A DNA stretch of 64,000 nt from Methanolinea mesophila (GCF_017873855.1 NZ_JAGGKR010000001.1:310001-374000); one strand, 5' to 3'; shown: positions 26,007-34,940, counted from the first letter of the stretch. Notes: a model not told the origin generated them from the sequence alone. Made by a program: numbers and translations.

Positions 26007-26166
26007 GAATACCTGTAAAGACGGCCCGGGAAGATATAAGCATGCACTTCTCCTGATCGGGGAAGTGGGCTCGTCAAGCGGCCGTCGCAGGTGAAGATCG
26101 CGAGGCGAAATTATGGATACTTATTCCCGGGAAATGGAAAAAAAGAGAGAACTCAAAAATCAAAGA

Positions 26167-26886
26167 TTATTTTCTCTTCTTCTTCCGCGTCTGCAGAGGC
26201 GTGGTGAGGAAGAACCCGGCCGACCCGAAGTCACTGAGGTCCACGGTCCGGCCCTCCTCTCCGGGTGAGATTGCCGGGGTGATGAACCGGAAGAACTCGC
26301 TCGCGAACTGCTCGTAGCTGAATCCCTCCGCCTCGACCACGAGTTTCCACCTGTTTTCCAGCGAGAGGATCCCCATGAAGGAGATCATGAGGTACATCGA
26401 GGTCAGGAACGGGTCGAGATCGGCCCGGATCGTCCCGTCACCGGTGCCCTCCCGGATCGCCTCCATCAGGATCCCGCGACATACCCCGTATCCCTCCCCG
26501 ATCTCTGCGGTATAGGGATTCTCCGTGGAGAACCGTTCTGACCCGTAGAAGTGGATAAGCCGGAGGTATTCCGGGTATTCCTGGGAAAACTGGTAGTAGG
26601 CCTGGCCCATCAGGGCCACCTTGACCAGCCCGGGGACCTGCTGCGCCATGCACTCCCCGAATTTTTCCCGGAGGATCGCAATACCCCGGAGGACGATGGT
26701 GGCGTAGAGCGCCTCCTTGTTCTTAAAATACAGGTAGAGGGTGGCCTTGTTCAATTCGACCTCCCGGGCGATGTCGTCCATGGACACCTCCTCATAACTC
26801 CTTGAGAAAAAGAGCCGCTCGGCGGCATCGACGATATCGGTCCTTCTCTGCTCCTTCTCCCGTTGTCTCCTGTCGCTTACTGCCAT
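26167..26886 (-). CDS. TetR/AcrR-family transcriptional regulator
   Basis: A 239-residue protein. The N-terminal helix-turn-helix is clear: RTDIVDAAERLFFSRSYEEVSMDDIAREVELNKATLYLYFKNKEALY (about 15-62). The remaining 170 residues form a helical ligand-binding domain without recognised specificity. The C-terminus is basic (TRKKKRK). GGGAGG lies 6 nt before the ATG. It is flanked on the same strand by an Isf-like flavoprotein upstream and an alpha/beta hydrolase downstream, which are candidates for its regulon; a quinone, aromatic or ester ligand would fit but is inference. Confidence 0.9.
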   Translation of the reverse strand: MAVSDRRQREKEQRRTDIVDAAERLFFSRSYEEVSMDDIAREVELNKATLYLYFKNKEALYATIVLRGIAILREKFGECMAQQVPGLVKVALMGQAYYQFSQEYPEYLRLIHFYGSERFSTENPYTAEIGEGYGVCRGILMEAIREGTGDGTIRADLDPFLTSMYLMISFMGILSLENRWKLVVEAEGFSYEQFASEFFRFITPAISPGEEGRTVDLSDFGSAGFFLTTPLQTRKKKRK

Positions 26887-27028
26887 ACCGTTCCTCCCGC
26901 GATCTTCCGGTCGTCCATTACACGATCCGTGAAATAGGTCCGGGAATCGCCGGCGGACCCGACTCCGGAGAAATTTTCCCGGATGGATCCGGCCGGGCGG
27001 TCGGTCCGGTCCTTATGAAAATGACGAT

Positions 27029-27607
27029 TCATGACCGGTTCCCGAGCGCGTTTAACAGCCACGCCATGTTCTTTCCGGTATCGTGTGCACGCCTGATGCC
27101 TTCCTCGTCCTTCTGCACGGACCCGACCTCGTGTCCCACCCCGGTCACCGGTTTTCCGGCGACGATCATCCCGGAATAGGCCATGAAATTCATCATCGTG
27201 TTCAGGGTGGAAATCGCCCCGGCCCGCCGCATCACGGTTACCGGGACGCCGACCTTTCGCCGGAACAGGTCCCGGTTGACCATCGAGACAAAACCCGCCC
27301 GGTCGATGAGGCCTTTCATCTCCGCCGTGACGTCCAGGAAGTACACCGGCGAGCCGAGGATGATCCCGTCCGCCTCCCCCATTTTATCAATGCAGGCGTT
27401 GACGATATCGTCGTCGAACACGCAGTGCCCGTCCAGGTTCTCCATGCACTGCATGCAGGCGGTGCATCCCCGTGCCACGTTTCCGCCCAGGTTCACTTCC
27501 TCGGTGTCGACCCCTTCGTTCCCGAGCTCTTCCAGGACATGCCGTATCAGGAGGGCCGTGTTTCCCTCCCTCCGCGGGCTGCCGTTGATCGCGATCACTT
27601 TTGTCAT
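27029..27607 (-). CDS. Iron-sulfur flavoprotein (Isf-like, NADPH-dependent FMN reductase fold)
   Basis: A 192-residue flavodoxin-fold protein beginning VIAINGSPRREGNTALL, the FMN phosphate loop. The motif CTACMQCMENLDGHC is C-x2-C-x2-C-x7-C at about residues 48-62, the compact cysteine motif that binds a [4Fe-4S] cluster in Methanosarcina Isf. SPVYFLDVTAEMKGLIDR follows as in the family. Isf proteins transfer electrons from ferredoxin, and some reduce O2 and H2O2, giving a protective role in methanogens. GAGGG precedes the ATG. It lies 142 bp upstream of the TetR gene in the same direction. Confidence 0.88.
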   Translation of the reverse strand: MTKVIAINGSPRREGNTALLIRHVLEELGNEGVDTEEVNLGGNVARGCTACMQCMENLDGHCVFDDDIVNACIDKMGEADGIILGSPVYFLDVTAEMKGLIDRAGFVSMVNRDLFRRKVGVPVTVMRRAGAISTLNTMMNFMAYSGMIVAGKPVTGVGHEVGSVQKDEEGIRRAHDTGKNMAWLLNALGNRS

Positions 27608-27692
27608 TTTAATCCCTCGTTCCTGTTTTTCCTTTAAGGCAATTTGCAGGGTGTAATTTTTTTATCGGCTCTTCCGTTCCCCGCACCGAAGA

Positions 27693-27881
27693 TTTCGGTA
27701 TTTTCCCACAATCCTCAGTGTGGTTCGGTTCTTAGTCCATTCCCGCCGGACAATACTCCGATTCATTCCGTTCACTGCACCCGCAGGGTTTCGGTATTTT
27801 CCCGCAATTTCAGTGTGGTCTGTTCGCAGCCATTCCCGGTCGGGCACAATCCGGCTCTTTTGTTCCCTGCACCCGGCAGGG
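27693..27881. repeat. Degenerate ~95-bp tandem repeat, two copies
   Basis: 27693-27788 and 27789-27881 both begin TTTCGGTATTTTCCCRCAAT and end CTGCACCC with GCAGGG, about 75% identical overall. They fill most of the 330-bp gap between the Isf-like gene and nudC; no ORF of quality is present. Confidence 0.75.
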
Positions 27882-27937
27882 AGGTGACGGGTTCCAGGTC
27901 GCCTGCCCCGGACCGGGAAAGAGTGCGGGAAATGGTT

Positions 27938-28780
27938 TCAGATCTCCCGCCGGATCCAGGCCTCGATGAGCGCCCGCGAGATGCTCGTCTTCGAGGGGAT
28001 GGAGGGGAGGTTCTCGCGGGAATACCAGCGGGCCTCCTCGATCTCCTGGTGGTCCACCCGGATCTCTCCTCCGGCATAGTCTGCGACAAATCCGATCATG
28101 AGCGAATCGGGAAACGGCCAGGGTTCGCTCCCGAAGTACCGGATGTTTCGCACCGTGATGCCGACCTCCTCGCCGACCTCGCGGCGGACGGTCTGCTCCA
28201 GGTTCTCGCCGGGCTCGTTGAAGCCGGCGATGACCGAGTAGAACCCCGGCGGGGAGCGAGGAGAACGGGCAAGCAGGATCTCTTCTCCCTTCTTCACCAG
28301 CACGATGATGGCGGGGGAGATCCGGGGGTAGATGATCCGGCCGCAGGCCGTGCAGGCTCGTGCCCGCTCGGTGGTGAGCGGGCGGGTGTCCGCCCCGCAC
28401 CTTCCGCAGAAGGCCGTCGTCCTGTCGAAGTCGAGCATCCGGACGGCGTAGGCGGCAATTGCCATGTCGCCCTCCGGGACCTTCCCGTCCAGTTCCCTGA
28501 CCGGTGATGCATGCCATCCGTCCGGCAGCACTTCTCCGGCAGGGAACTCGGCCGCATAGTACACCAGGTCGTCGCGGGTGCCGAGGTACACCGGTTCGCC
28601 GCACGCCAGCCCGGCCGGGAGCGGGTCCGGTGCAAGAACGGTGCCGGGCCCCGGGGTGTCCCGGTGGAGCACTGAGGCTCCCTGGACCAGGACCCAGCGT
28701 TTCCGTGCGGGTGGCAGGTCTTCCGGTTCCGGGTAGACCGGCAGGAGCGGACGGACCGCGTAGAAAGGGCGGTGTTCCAT
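27938..28780 (-). CDS. nudC: NAD(P)H pyrophosphatase, Nudix family (NudC-like)
   Basis: About 280 residues from ATG 28778-28780 (MEHRPFYAV), which has GGGGAG 6 nt upstream; the longer reading to 28972 runs through tandem repeats. The protein has the NudC layout: a variable N-terminal domain, a zinc ribbon (CGRCGADT...CTACGR) and the Nudix box GFNEPGENLEQTVRREVGEEVGI. The signature usually written SQPWPFP appears as SEPWPFPDS, a Gln-to-Glu change. The family hydrolyses NADH to NMNH and AMP and can remove NAD caps from RNA. Minus strand, apparently monocistronic. Confidence 0.9.
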   Translation of the reverse strand: MEHRPFYAVRPLLPVYPEPEDLPPARKRWVLVQGASVLHRDTPGPGTVLAPDPLPAGLACGEPVYLGTRDDLVYYAAEFPAGEVLPDGWHASPVRELDGKVPEGDMAIAAYAVRMLDFDRTTAFCGRCGADTRPLTTERARACTACGRIIYPRISPAIIVLVKKGEEILLARSPRSPPGFYSVIAGFNEPGENLEQTVRREVGEEVGITVRNIRYFGSEPWPFPDSLMIGFVADYAGGEIRVDHQEIEEARWYSRENLPSIPSKTSISRALIEAWIRREI

Positions 28781-28824
28781 CAGCGCTCCCCGGCCGGTTT
28801 CAGGAACATTCTCCCGTCCGCCGT

Positions 28825-29050
28825 CATGAATGAACTTCTCATAGCGGCATCTTTCCCTTGCATGGAGGAGAAGATCTCCCGGCTGCCGCCTTGAATGAAT
28901 CCCACATAAGAAGCATCTTTTCCCTGTACGTATGTGAAGATTTCTTGGTTTGGAGCCATGAATGACCCCCACATAAGAAACAGCGCTTCCTGGCAGATTT
29001 CCGCGGGAATATCCAGGCCGCCGCCTTGAATGAATCCCTCATAAGAAGCA
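28825..29050. repeat. Degenerate 65-69-bp tandem repeat, four copies
   Basis: The core (ATGAATGAMYYCYCATARGA) recurs at 28825, 28894, 28959 and 29028, spaced 69, 65 and 69 bp. Reading the minus strand gives a recurring peptide like SFKAAA and CFLCG, but with no binding site or steady frame, so I treat it as noncoding. It fills the gap between nudC and the ferredoxin gene and reaches into the latter's last codons. Confidence 0.8.
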
Positions 29051-29839
29051 TTCGGGCTCCTTTCGTTCGGGGTAGAGCGTGTGGAGACGCAATTGGGCGT
29101 CCTTCACCAGCCCGGGTTTCATCGTCCTCGCGTGTTCGGGACAGTGCTTGATGCAGGCGCAGCAAGAAATGCATGTACCAATATCGATCACCACGCTGTC
29201 AGCCGGGTCAATGGCACCAACGGGGCAACCCGCCGCACAGGTACCGCACTGGGTGCACGCCTCGCTCACCGCGATGAAATCGACATTCCACAGCGTCGGG
29301 TCTCCCCGGTACGGGTGGCAGCCGGGAATATCCGCCCTGGGGATCCGGTCGACGGAGGGGATGGCGTCGATTTTTTCCCGGATCTTCCGCCCGAAGGACT
29401 CGGCATGACGAACATCGGACGCATCCGGACGGCCCTGGGCAGTCGGGGTCCCGGCGTCGGAGAACGAGTGCTCCCCGATGTATGCCCCGCCGGCGACCGG
29501 TATGCACCCGCACCCGGACACGATATCCTGCAGTTCGACGAGTGCGTCCTCGTACGTCCGGTTGCCGTAGACGACCACGCACACCGCCGGCGTATTCCGG
29601 GCTTTTATCGCGTGCAGCCATTTGCCCAGGAGGGCCGGCACCCTTCCCATGTACACCGGCACGCCGATCACCAGCAGCTCACGTTCCGAGGTCTGCAACG
29701 GCTCGTTTCTCGCATCCGGCGTGGTAATGTCCATAAATTCAGCCGTGCCGTAATTCATTCCGCGTGCGATACCCCGGACGACCGTTTTTGTCGTCCCCGT
29801 AGGTGAGAACCATACCAGTTTCACCGAATCGATCTTCAT
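29039..29839 (-). CDS. Flavodoxin-ferredoxin fusion (EFR1-type), minus-strand partner
   Basis: 266 residues. An N-terminal flavodoxin-like domain (LVWFSPTGTTKTVVRGIARG, VIGVPVYMGRVPALLGKWL) is joined to a C-terminal two-cluster ferredoxin (CTQCGTCAAGCPVGAI and CISCCACIKHCPEHAR), so it should carry FMN and two [4Fe-4S] clusters. Such proteins shuttle electrons in anaerobes; donor and acceptor are unknown. It is transcribed divergently from a second protein of the same architecture at 30229-31056, across a region with a striking operator array. Confidence 0.88.
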   Translation of the reverse strand: MKIDSVKLVWFSPTGTTKTVVRGIARGMNYGTAEFMDITTPDARNEPLQTSERELLVIGVPVYMGRVPALLGKWLHAIKARNTPAVCVVVYGNRTYEDALVELQDIVSGCGCIPVAGGAYIGEHSFSDAGTPTAQGRPDASDVRHAESFGRKIREKIDAIPSVDRIPRADIPGCHPYRGDPTLWNVDFIAVSEACTQCGTCAAGCPVGAIDPADSVVIDIGTCISCCACIKHCPEHARTMKPGLVKDAQLRLHTLYPERKEPECFL

Positions 29840-29959
29840 TCAGGTCCCTCCATCGAGGGCCCGGGAATGTTCCCTGAAATGCCGTTCATTATGGCCTCAC
29901 TTCACGAGCATGCGGACCCTTACCGGGCCCGTTCCTTGCGCACCATAGTATCACCTTAG

Positions 29960-30003
29960 GTTATATTATAACTAACGGTTATTTTGTAACTAATAGTTAT
30001 AAC
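29960..30003. promoter_or_regulatory. Phased GTTA/TAAC operator array in the divergent promoter region
   Basis: GTTA and TAAC half-sites alternate at an exact 9-bp step: GTTA 29960, TAAC 29969, GTTA 29978, TAAC 29987, GTTA 29996, plus TAAC at 30000. Each neighbouring pair forms a dyad, for example TAACTAACGGTTA (29969-29981), TAACTAATAGTTA (29987-29999) and GTTATATTATAAC (29960-29972). It is located 120 bp before one flavodoxin-ferredoxin gene and 225 bp before the other, and is AT-rich in a GC-rich setting. This is most likely the cooperative binding site of a dimeric repressor; the regulator is not identified. Confidence 0.7.
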
Positions 30004-30228
30004 ACGGGAACGAAGACGGGATCCACCCGAAACACTCTGAAATAGAATGATCCAGGTCATAATCCTTGACAAACAATCATCCTTGCCCGGTTCTTCATCG
30101 TAAGAGGGATCATCCCGGAGCAGCGGTTCCATCCCTGGCACGCGCCGGTGCTGCAAGAGACGCTTCCGGAGGGAGGGCCCACACCCCGGAGAGCAATATT
30201 TTTGCCCGGCCAATTCAACGGATCCTCC

Positions 30229-31056
30229 ATGAAGACGCTCCTCTACTACTTCACCGGCACGGGAAACTCGCTCGCGGTGACAAACGAACTCTGCAGCCGG
30301 CTCGGGGATTGCGAGCGTGTCGCCATCGCATCCGTGATGAAAACTTCCGGACCGGTTATCCCGGATGCGGACCGGGTCGGTATCATAAGTCCGCTCTACT
30401 TTTTAGGCCTCCCCTCGATCGTAGCGGAGTTCTCCCGGAGAATCGATCTCTCGGGAGTGAGGTACGTCTTTTCGGTCATTACACTGGGAGGGGTCGGAGA
30501 AACGGCAACGCTCCGCCAGCTCGACGGCATCCTTACGGAAGGGCCGGGAAAGAGGGGACTCGACGCAGGATTTGCCCTCAGGATGCCCGGGAACTACATC
30601 ATCGGCTATGACCAGGAGAAGGAGGTCATCGAGAAGACCCTTCGTGAGGCCGACCGCAGCATTGAGGAGATAGCCCGGGATGTGAAGGCCGGTATCCGAA
30701 CCACAACCCCCTGGTCGCCCCTCGCATCCGTCCTTCACCGCCTCTATTACCCGCGGTTCATCCGGGGTGTGCACGAAGCGGACCGGAAATTTACCGTCGA
30801 CGACCGGTGCACCGCATGCGGGACCTGTGCCGAAGTCTGCCCGGTCGGGAATATCCGGATCGAGACGGGCCGCCCTGTCTGGCTCCATCATTGCGAGCAG
30901 TGCATGGCCTGCATCCAGCTCTGCCCGACATACGCGATCCAGGCAGGGGAGAAGACCGAAGGACGGGCGCGATATCGCCATCCGTCAATCGGGGTCGGGG
31001 CGCTGAAGGAGCAGGCCGGGACCGGGATTCCCGAAGACCATTCTCCGACAGGATGA
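30229..31056 (+). CDS. Flavodoxin-ferredoxin fusion (EFR1-type), plus-strand partner
   Basis: About 275 residues from MKTLLYYFTGTGNSLA, whose FMN loop TGTGNS starts at residue 10; the longer reading from 30148 adds 27 residues of no known type. The flavodoxin half includes SPLYFLGLPSIVAEF. The C-terminal half has the ferredoxin motifs CTACGTCAEVCPVGN and CEQCMACIQLCPTYAI for two [4Fe-4S] clusters. It is a distant paralogue of the divergent gene. Both probably answer to the same regulator through the array at 29960-30003. Confidence 0.87.
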   Translation: MKTLLYYFTGTGNSLAVTNELCSRLGDCERVAIASVMKTSGPVIPDADRVGIISPLYFLGLPSIVAEFSRRIDLSGVRYVFSVITLGGVGETATLRQLDGILTEGPGKRGLDAGFALRMPGNYIIGYDQEKEVIEKTLREADRSIEEIARDVKAGIRTTTPWSPLASVLHRLYYPRFIRGVHEADRKFTVDDRCTACGTCAEVCPVGNIRIETGRPVWLHHCEQCMACIQLCPTYAIQAGEKTEGRARYRHPSIGVGALKEQAGTGIPEDHSPTG

Positions 31057-31072
31057 CCACAAGACATCTAAA

Positions 31073-31080
31073 TCATTTAT
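31073..31080 (+). promoter_or_regulatory. TATA box, leaderless methyltransferase
   Basis: TCATTTAT lies about 25 bp before the ATG at 31099, predicting a leaderless transcript. Confidence 0.45.
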
Positions 31081-31098
31081 CCCAAAGCTAATGCTCCA

Positions 31099-31845
31099 AT
31101 GACATCGGAAGATTGTTTTCACCAGGTATTCGGGCAGATGCCCCGCCAGGGCCCGGGGTATCCGGAAGCGACCAGGAAGGCGTGGTCCCTGATCCCTTCC
31201 GTTCCACCGCGTCCCGTGATCGTGGACATCGGGTGCGGGACCGGGACCCAGACCCGCGACCTCGCCGGCCTGACCGACGGATCTATCACCGCAGTCGATG
31301 TGTACGAGCCGTTTCTCGAAAAGATCGCCGAATGGGCGCAGCGGGAAGGACTATCGAAGCGGGTCAGGACCGTGAAGGCATCGATGGACGACCTGCCGTT
31401 CGACCGGGACCAGTTCGATATCATCTGGTCGGAAGGGGCCATCGATATCATGGGGTTCGAAAAAGGGCTCTCGCTCTGGAAACAGTACTGTAAAAAGGGA
31501 GGCCATATCGTGGTCTCCGACCTGACCCTGTTCGCGGCGTCCGCACCGGAAGAGCTGATCGAGTTCTGGAAACCCTACGGAGTCACTATCTCCACCGAAG
31601 AAGAGAAAGCACGCCAGATATCTGCCGCCGGACTCCAGCTCCTCCACACCTTCCGGCTGGAGAAGAAAGGATGGACGGAATATTTTTATGAACCGATGGG
31701 GAAGGTAATCGAAGCACTACGAAAAGAAAAGGGCGATATTCCCGAGTGTGCTGCAGTCCTCGATGCACTCGAACAGGAAGGGGTGATGTACCGGAAATAC
31801 GGGAACTCCTACGGGTACTCTTTCTTCGTCATGCGGAATCCCTAG
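31099..31845 (+). CDS. SAM-dependent methyltransferase (class I)
   Basis: A 248-residue protein with the Rossmann methyltransferase motifs: VIVDIGCGTGTQTRDLA (motif I, about 36-52), ITAVDVYEPFLEKI (motif II), ASMDDLPFDRDQFDIIWSEGAIDIMGF (motif III/post-I), and HIVVSDLTLFA. The FYEPMGKVIEAL C-terminal helix resembles small-molecule methyltransferases. Substrate unknown. No Shine-Dalgarno is seen, consistent with leaderless translation. Confidence 0.88.
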   Translation: MTSEDCFHQVFGQMPRQGPGYPEATRKAWSLIPSVPPRPVIVDIGCGTGTQTRDLAGLTDGSITAVDVYEPFLEKIAEWAQREGLSKRVRTVKASMDDLPFDRDQFDIIWSEGAIDIMGFEKGLSLWKQYCKKGGHIVVSDLTLFAASAPEELIEFWKPYGVTISTEEEKARQISAAGLQLLHTFRLEKKGWTEYFYEPMGKVIEALRKEKGDIPECAAVLDALEQEGVMYRKYGNSYGYSFFVMRNP

Positions 31846-32038
31846 GATATCCCGGATAATTTTTTTTGTAAAACTGGACATTTGAGGGCGATTTCGACAT
31901 AGGATTCACTGCCCCTCGTGAGAAATGTCCTTTCCACTGCGCATTCCGTACCGATAATGACCCGACTCTTCAATCGTCCCGGATTTCTCTCCCCTCACAG
32001 GTCCGGGATCCTTCACGTCCCCCTGCGCGGCCCGGCCC
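31846..32038. other. Intergenic stretch without recognisable gene
   Basis: Short T-rich run (ATTTTTTTTG, 31859-31868) just after the methyltransferase stop may end transcription. No ORF with a binding site or repeat was seen in the rest. Confidence 0.5.
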
Positions 32039-32992
32039 TCATTTGTTTACTTCCGTGATATCCGGGACCCGTGCGGTGATCTCCTCAACGATCCGGTTCT
32101 TGATCTCCGCCCGACGGCCCTGGTCGGTGAAGTACTTCACCACCATGAGGACCTGGTACCGGTCTATGTGCACGTAGACCGTCGGCCCGGTATCGATCTC
32201 CGGCAGGTACTTCCGGTTCCCGAGGCTCTCGATCTCCTCTCGGGCCTGCTGCTGGACCTCCACGGTGTGCTTCCGGACGATTTCGAGGAGGAGCTCCCGC
32301 GTCCTGTGTATATCGGAGGAGAAAGGAAGCGTTATCCGTATCTCGTCGGCCGTGAACGAGAGCTCCCGGGTCAGGTTGGTCACGGTCTCCCGGAACAGTA
32401 TGCCGTTCGGGACAGTGGTGATCTTCCCGCTGGGATGATCCCCGGACTGCTCGTCGAGCTGCATCAGGGTGGTGCGGAATACACCGATGTCGATTACAAT
32501 CCCGTAGATGCCTTTTACCTGGATCCGGTCACCGATGGAAAACTCCCGGGTGATGAGCAGGGACAGGCTCGCGACCACGTTCTGGATCAGGTCCCGGAGC
32601 GCAATCAGGAGGGCGCCCCAGATGATCCCGATGAACAGGAAGATCTGCCCGGGGTCCTGCACCCACACCATCATGCCGAGCAGGAACCCTAGTCCGAGCA
32701 GGAGTGCGATGAAGATCCTGGCCGCGGTGAAACGGGACCCTTCATCCCGGATCTTCCTGACGATAAGGTAGACCCCGATCGTGTACGCCACCAGGATGAA
32801 GATCGCGACCAGGAGAGTCTCGAAGATTTTTTCAGCGACTGGATTGGTAAACAGGTTCTCGAGGTAGAAGCTCACGCGAAAGCCCATATTTCCCGTCGTG
32901 AACAGCTCTGCAAGGACGAGCCCCCCCAGCATCACCCCTATGATCAGGATGAGGAGCAGGTAGTACCGCAGGGGAAGTACGTACGATCGCAT
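32039..32992 (-). CDS. mscS: Small-conductance mechanosensitive channel (MscS family)
   Basis: About 317 residues from the ATG at 32990-32992 (MRSYVLPLRYYLLL); a TTG at 33124 would extend it by 44 residues that overlap the upstream gene and look unrelated. Four N-terminal helices precede the pore helix (LLIALRDLIQNVVASLSLLI). The MscS beta domain (FSIGDRIQVKGIYGIVIDIGVFRTTLMQLDE, then TVPNGILFRETVTNLTRE) and the alpha/beta vestibule domain follow. The family opens under membrane tension and releases solutes on hypo-osmotic shock. It is cotranscribed behind the YqhA-type gene. Confidence 0.92.
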   Translation of the reverse strand: MRSYVLPLRYYLLLILIIGVMLGGLVLAELFTTGNMGFRVSFYLENLFTNPVAEKIFETLLVAIFILVAYTIGVYLIVRKIRDEGSRFTAARIFIALLLGLGFLLGMMVWVQDPGQIFLFIGIIWGALLIALRDLIQNVVASLSLLITREFSIGDRIQVKGIYGIVIDIGVFRTTLMQLDEQSGDHPSGKITTVPNGILFRETVTNLTRELSFTADEIRITLPFSSDIHRTRELLLEIVRKHTVEVQQQAREEIESLGNRKYLPEIDTGPTVYVHIDRYQVLMVVKYFTDQGRRAEIKNRIVEEITARVPDITEVNK

Positions 32993-33092
32993 CAGAGTGG
33001 ATTTACTCCACCCCGGGCTATCAACCTGCTGGTTTATCCCATGTCCGGAGCGGAAGAATCTCCTCCTGTTCAACGGAAACGTTTCTGACGCA

Positions 33093-33689
33093 CTATTTTT
33101 CCCTGCCGGCTCCCTCGAGTTCAAGTCGTCTCTTCTCGAGACGGCTCCGGGACGCGATAGCGAGGATATATCCTATGGCGATCATGACCAGGGCCATGGC
33201 AATTCCAAGCCCGGCGATGAACATCCCGTCGGTGGCGATGGCAGCATACCCGAGGAACATCACGGGAAGGACCACCACGATGACTATCAACAGACGCTCC
33301 TTTAATACCTCGAATGTAGGGGTGTCGAGCCACTCCGGAAGATCGAGAGTACTGTCGATAAAGAGCTGGTAGAGTCCGAGTGCAAAAATAATGAGGACAA
33401 GACCGATCAGGTAGAGGTCTATCATCTCTGTCACCGTGACAGAGAGAAATCTTCCTGCCTCTTCTGAGAACACGCCATCATGGATGAGAAAGGAGAAGAT
33501 CCGGAACAACTGCGCAACCCCGGCGAGTATCACCACGATTGAGGTCACGATCATGCCGATAATTGCGATGATTACCAGGATCCGGGTGACAATGTACAGG
33601 TTTTTCAGCCAGACACGTTTATTTGGCGTGTCCTTGACGAGACTCTCATCGGCAGTCATAGCATCCTGATAGGGATTAGCACTGCTCAT
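33093..33689 (-). CDS. YqhA/UPF0114 family membrane protein
   Basis: About 198 residues from MSSANPYQDAM (33687-33689; GGGGAGGG upstream). Four hydrophobic helices, with the family hallmark between helices 3 and 4: LDLPEWLDTPTFEVLKERLL. The biochemical function is unknown. The short C-terminal tail is charged (SRLEKRRLELEGAGREK). It is directly upstream of mscS on the same strand, so a role in membrane stress together with the channel is a reasonable inference. Confidence 0.85.
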   Translation of the reverse strand: MSSANPYQDAMTADESLVKDTPNKRVWLKNLYIVTRILVIIAIIGMIVTSIVVILAGVAQLFRIFSFLIHDGVFSEEAGRFLSVTVTEMIDLYLIGLVLIIFALGLYQLFIDSTLDLPEWLDTPTFEVLKERLLIVIVVVLPVMFLGYAAIATDGMFIAGLGIAMALVMIAIGYILAIASRSRLEKRRLELEGAGREK

Positions 33690-33913
33690 GCATTTTACAT
33701 TTCCCTCCCCGGAGCACCCGTCAGTATCCTGGAAGTGCAGGTCGGCACGAGACAAAAAGAGATGCGGGTGAGACGGTTCGGGGTGAACGCCGCTTGATTC
33801 TACAGGGGAGAAACGAACCCGGCTCTCCATGTGCAGCAGAAAGAGGAGCAGTCAAGGTGACGGCTCCTCATGTTCCGTACGGGATTTGCTCATTCCAAAA
33901 CGCGGCAAATTGA

Positions 33914-34489
33914 TCAATATCCCCTGACGGTAATGGGAATTCCGGTGATCTTCCGGAATATCTTCCTTTTCCGTGCAAGGTTCCGGTGGTCGTAGACGAA
34001 GTGTTCGTAGGTATCCCATATGGTCGCCCAGTTCAGGATAGTCAGGAATGCAAAGATGATGATGACTATCAGCGATTCTACGGGAATTTCATTCACCGTA
34101 ATGTAGGCAAAAAACCCCAGGAGAAGGACAATATTCACCAGCATAAGGATGATGCTGTACATCCCCTCTCTCAAGGAAATTTTCAGGTCATGGGTGAGGT
34201 CGTCCTGCCGGAACGTGAAATGGTGACGAACGGCATCGGTAATCCCGGAAGCCGGGGTGGCGGCGAGCTCCGGTTCCGGCAGTTCGATGACCACGCTCGC
34301 GGGCCTCTTGACCCGGTACTCGTCGATATGCCCGGCGATGGCCTCCTCCGCGCCGTCCGTCAGCTCCTTTCCCGGGGCCCAGTCGGGGACGTCCTCGTCG
34401 AGGAGCTGCCCGAGGGTCTTGAACCGGAAGGTAAACATGACCATCCCGCCCTTCTCGTCCTCCCTCTTGTTCACCACGATCTCTTTCAT
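33914..34489 (-). CDS. Two-helix membrane protein with N-terminal cytoplasmic domain, unknown
   Basis: About 191 residues, ATG at 34487-34489 with GGAAGG 7 nt upstream. Residues 1-100 are soluble (RFKTLGQLLDEDVPDWAPGK...VVIELPEPEL). Two transmembrane segments follow (YSIILMLVNIVLLLGFFAYI and VESLIVIIIFAFLTILNWATI), then a basic end (HRNLARKRKIFRKITG). Family not recognised. It lies upstream of the YqhA/MscS pair with 225 bp between, and may be a separate unit. Confidence 0.65.
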   Translation of the reverse strand: MKEIVVNKREDEKGGMVMFTFRFKTLGQLLDEDVPDWAPGKELTDGAEEAIAGHIDEYRVKRPASVVIELPEPELAATPASGITDAVRHHFTFRQDDLTHDLKISLREGMYSIILMLVNIVLLLGFFAYITVNEIPVESLIVIIIFAFLTILNWATIWDTYEHFVYDHRNLARKRKIFRKITGIPITVRGY

Positions 34490-34638
34490 TCGCACCCTTC
34501 CAGATGATTACACTCCGGGAATATAATCCTGCGTCCCGACCCGGGGTGAGCGTTTCGCGAAAGACCGTTTCAGTTTTTTCGGGTGAAGGGTCACCATCCC
34601 ACTATGCCCGACAAATTTCGTGGTCGACAGATTGCCGC

Positions 34639-34940
34639 GATTTCCCCGCGGGATGAGCCGATTAAGATTTCCTTCGAAAAAGGACCGCAGACAAGGAGCG
34701 TTGTTTTCACCGCGACAAGTCATGAGTCTGTCAGCAGGTCACCGGGGGTCGATACTTGGTCAATAAAAAAAAAGGCCGGGATTTCCCCGCGGGATGAGCC
34801 GATTAAGATTTCCTTCGAAAAAGGACCGCAGACAAGGAGCGTTGTTTTCACCGCGACGAGCCATGAGTCTGTCAGCAGGTCGCCGGGGGTCGATACTTGG
34901 TCAATAAAAAAAAGGCCGGGATTTCCCCCGGTGAGGCCGT
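34639..34940. repeat. Near-perfect 140/141-bp tandem duplication plus partial third copy
   Basis: GATTTCCCCGCGGGATGAGC begins units at 34639 and 34780, and a decayed third at 34920. Units one and two differ at only a few positions, including the run of A after GGTCAATA. Each unit contains a short CCTTCGAAAAAGG stem. No ORF with a binding site crosses it. It lies downstream of the SHOCT gene. Confidence 0.9.

Noticed and set aside
28839-29174. Minus-strand ORFs with repeated SFKAAA/CFLCG peptides
   Set aside because: They arise from the 65-69-bp tandem repeat, overlap the real ferredoxin gene in another frame and have no start signals.
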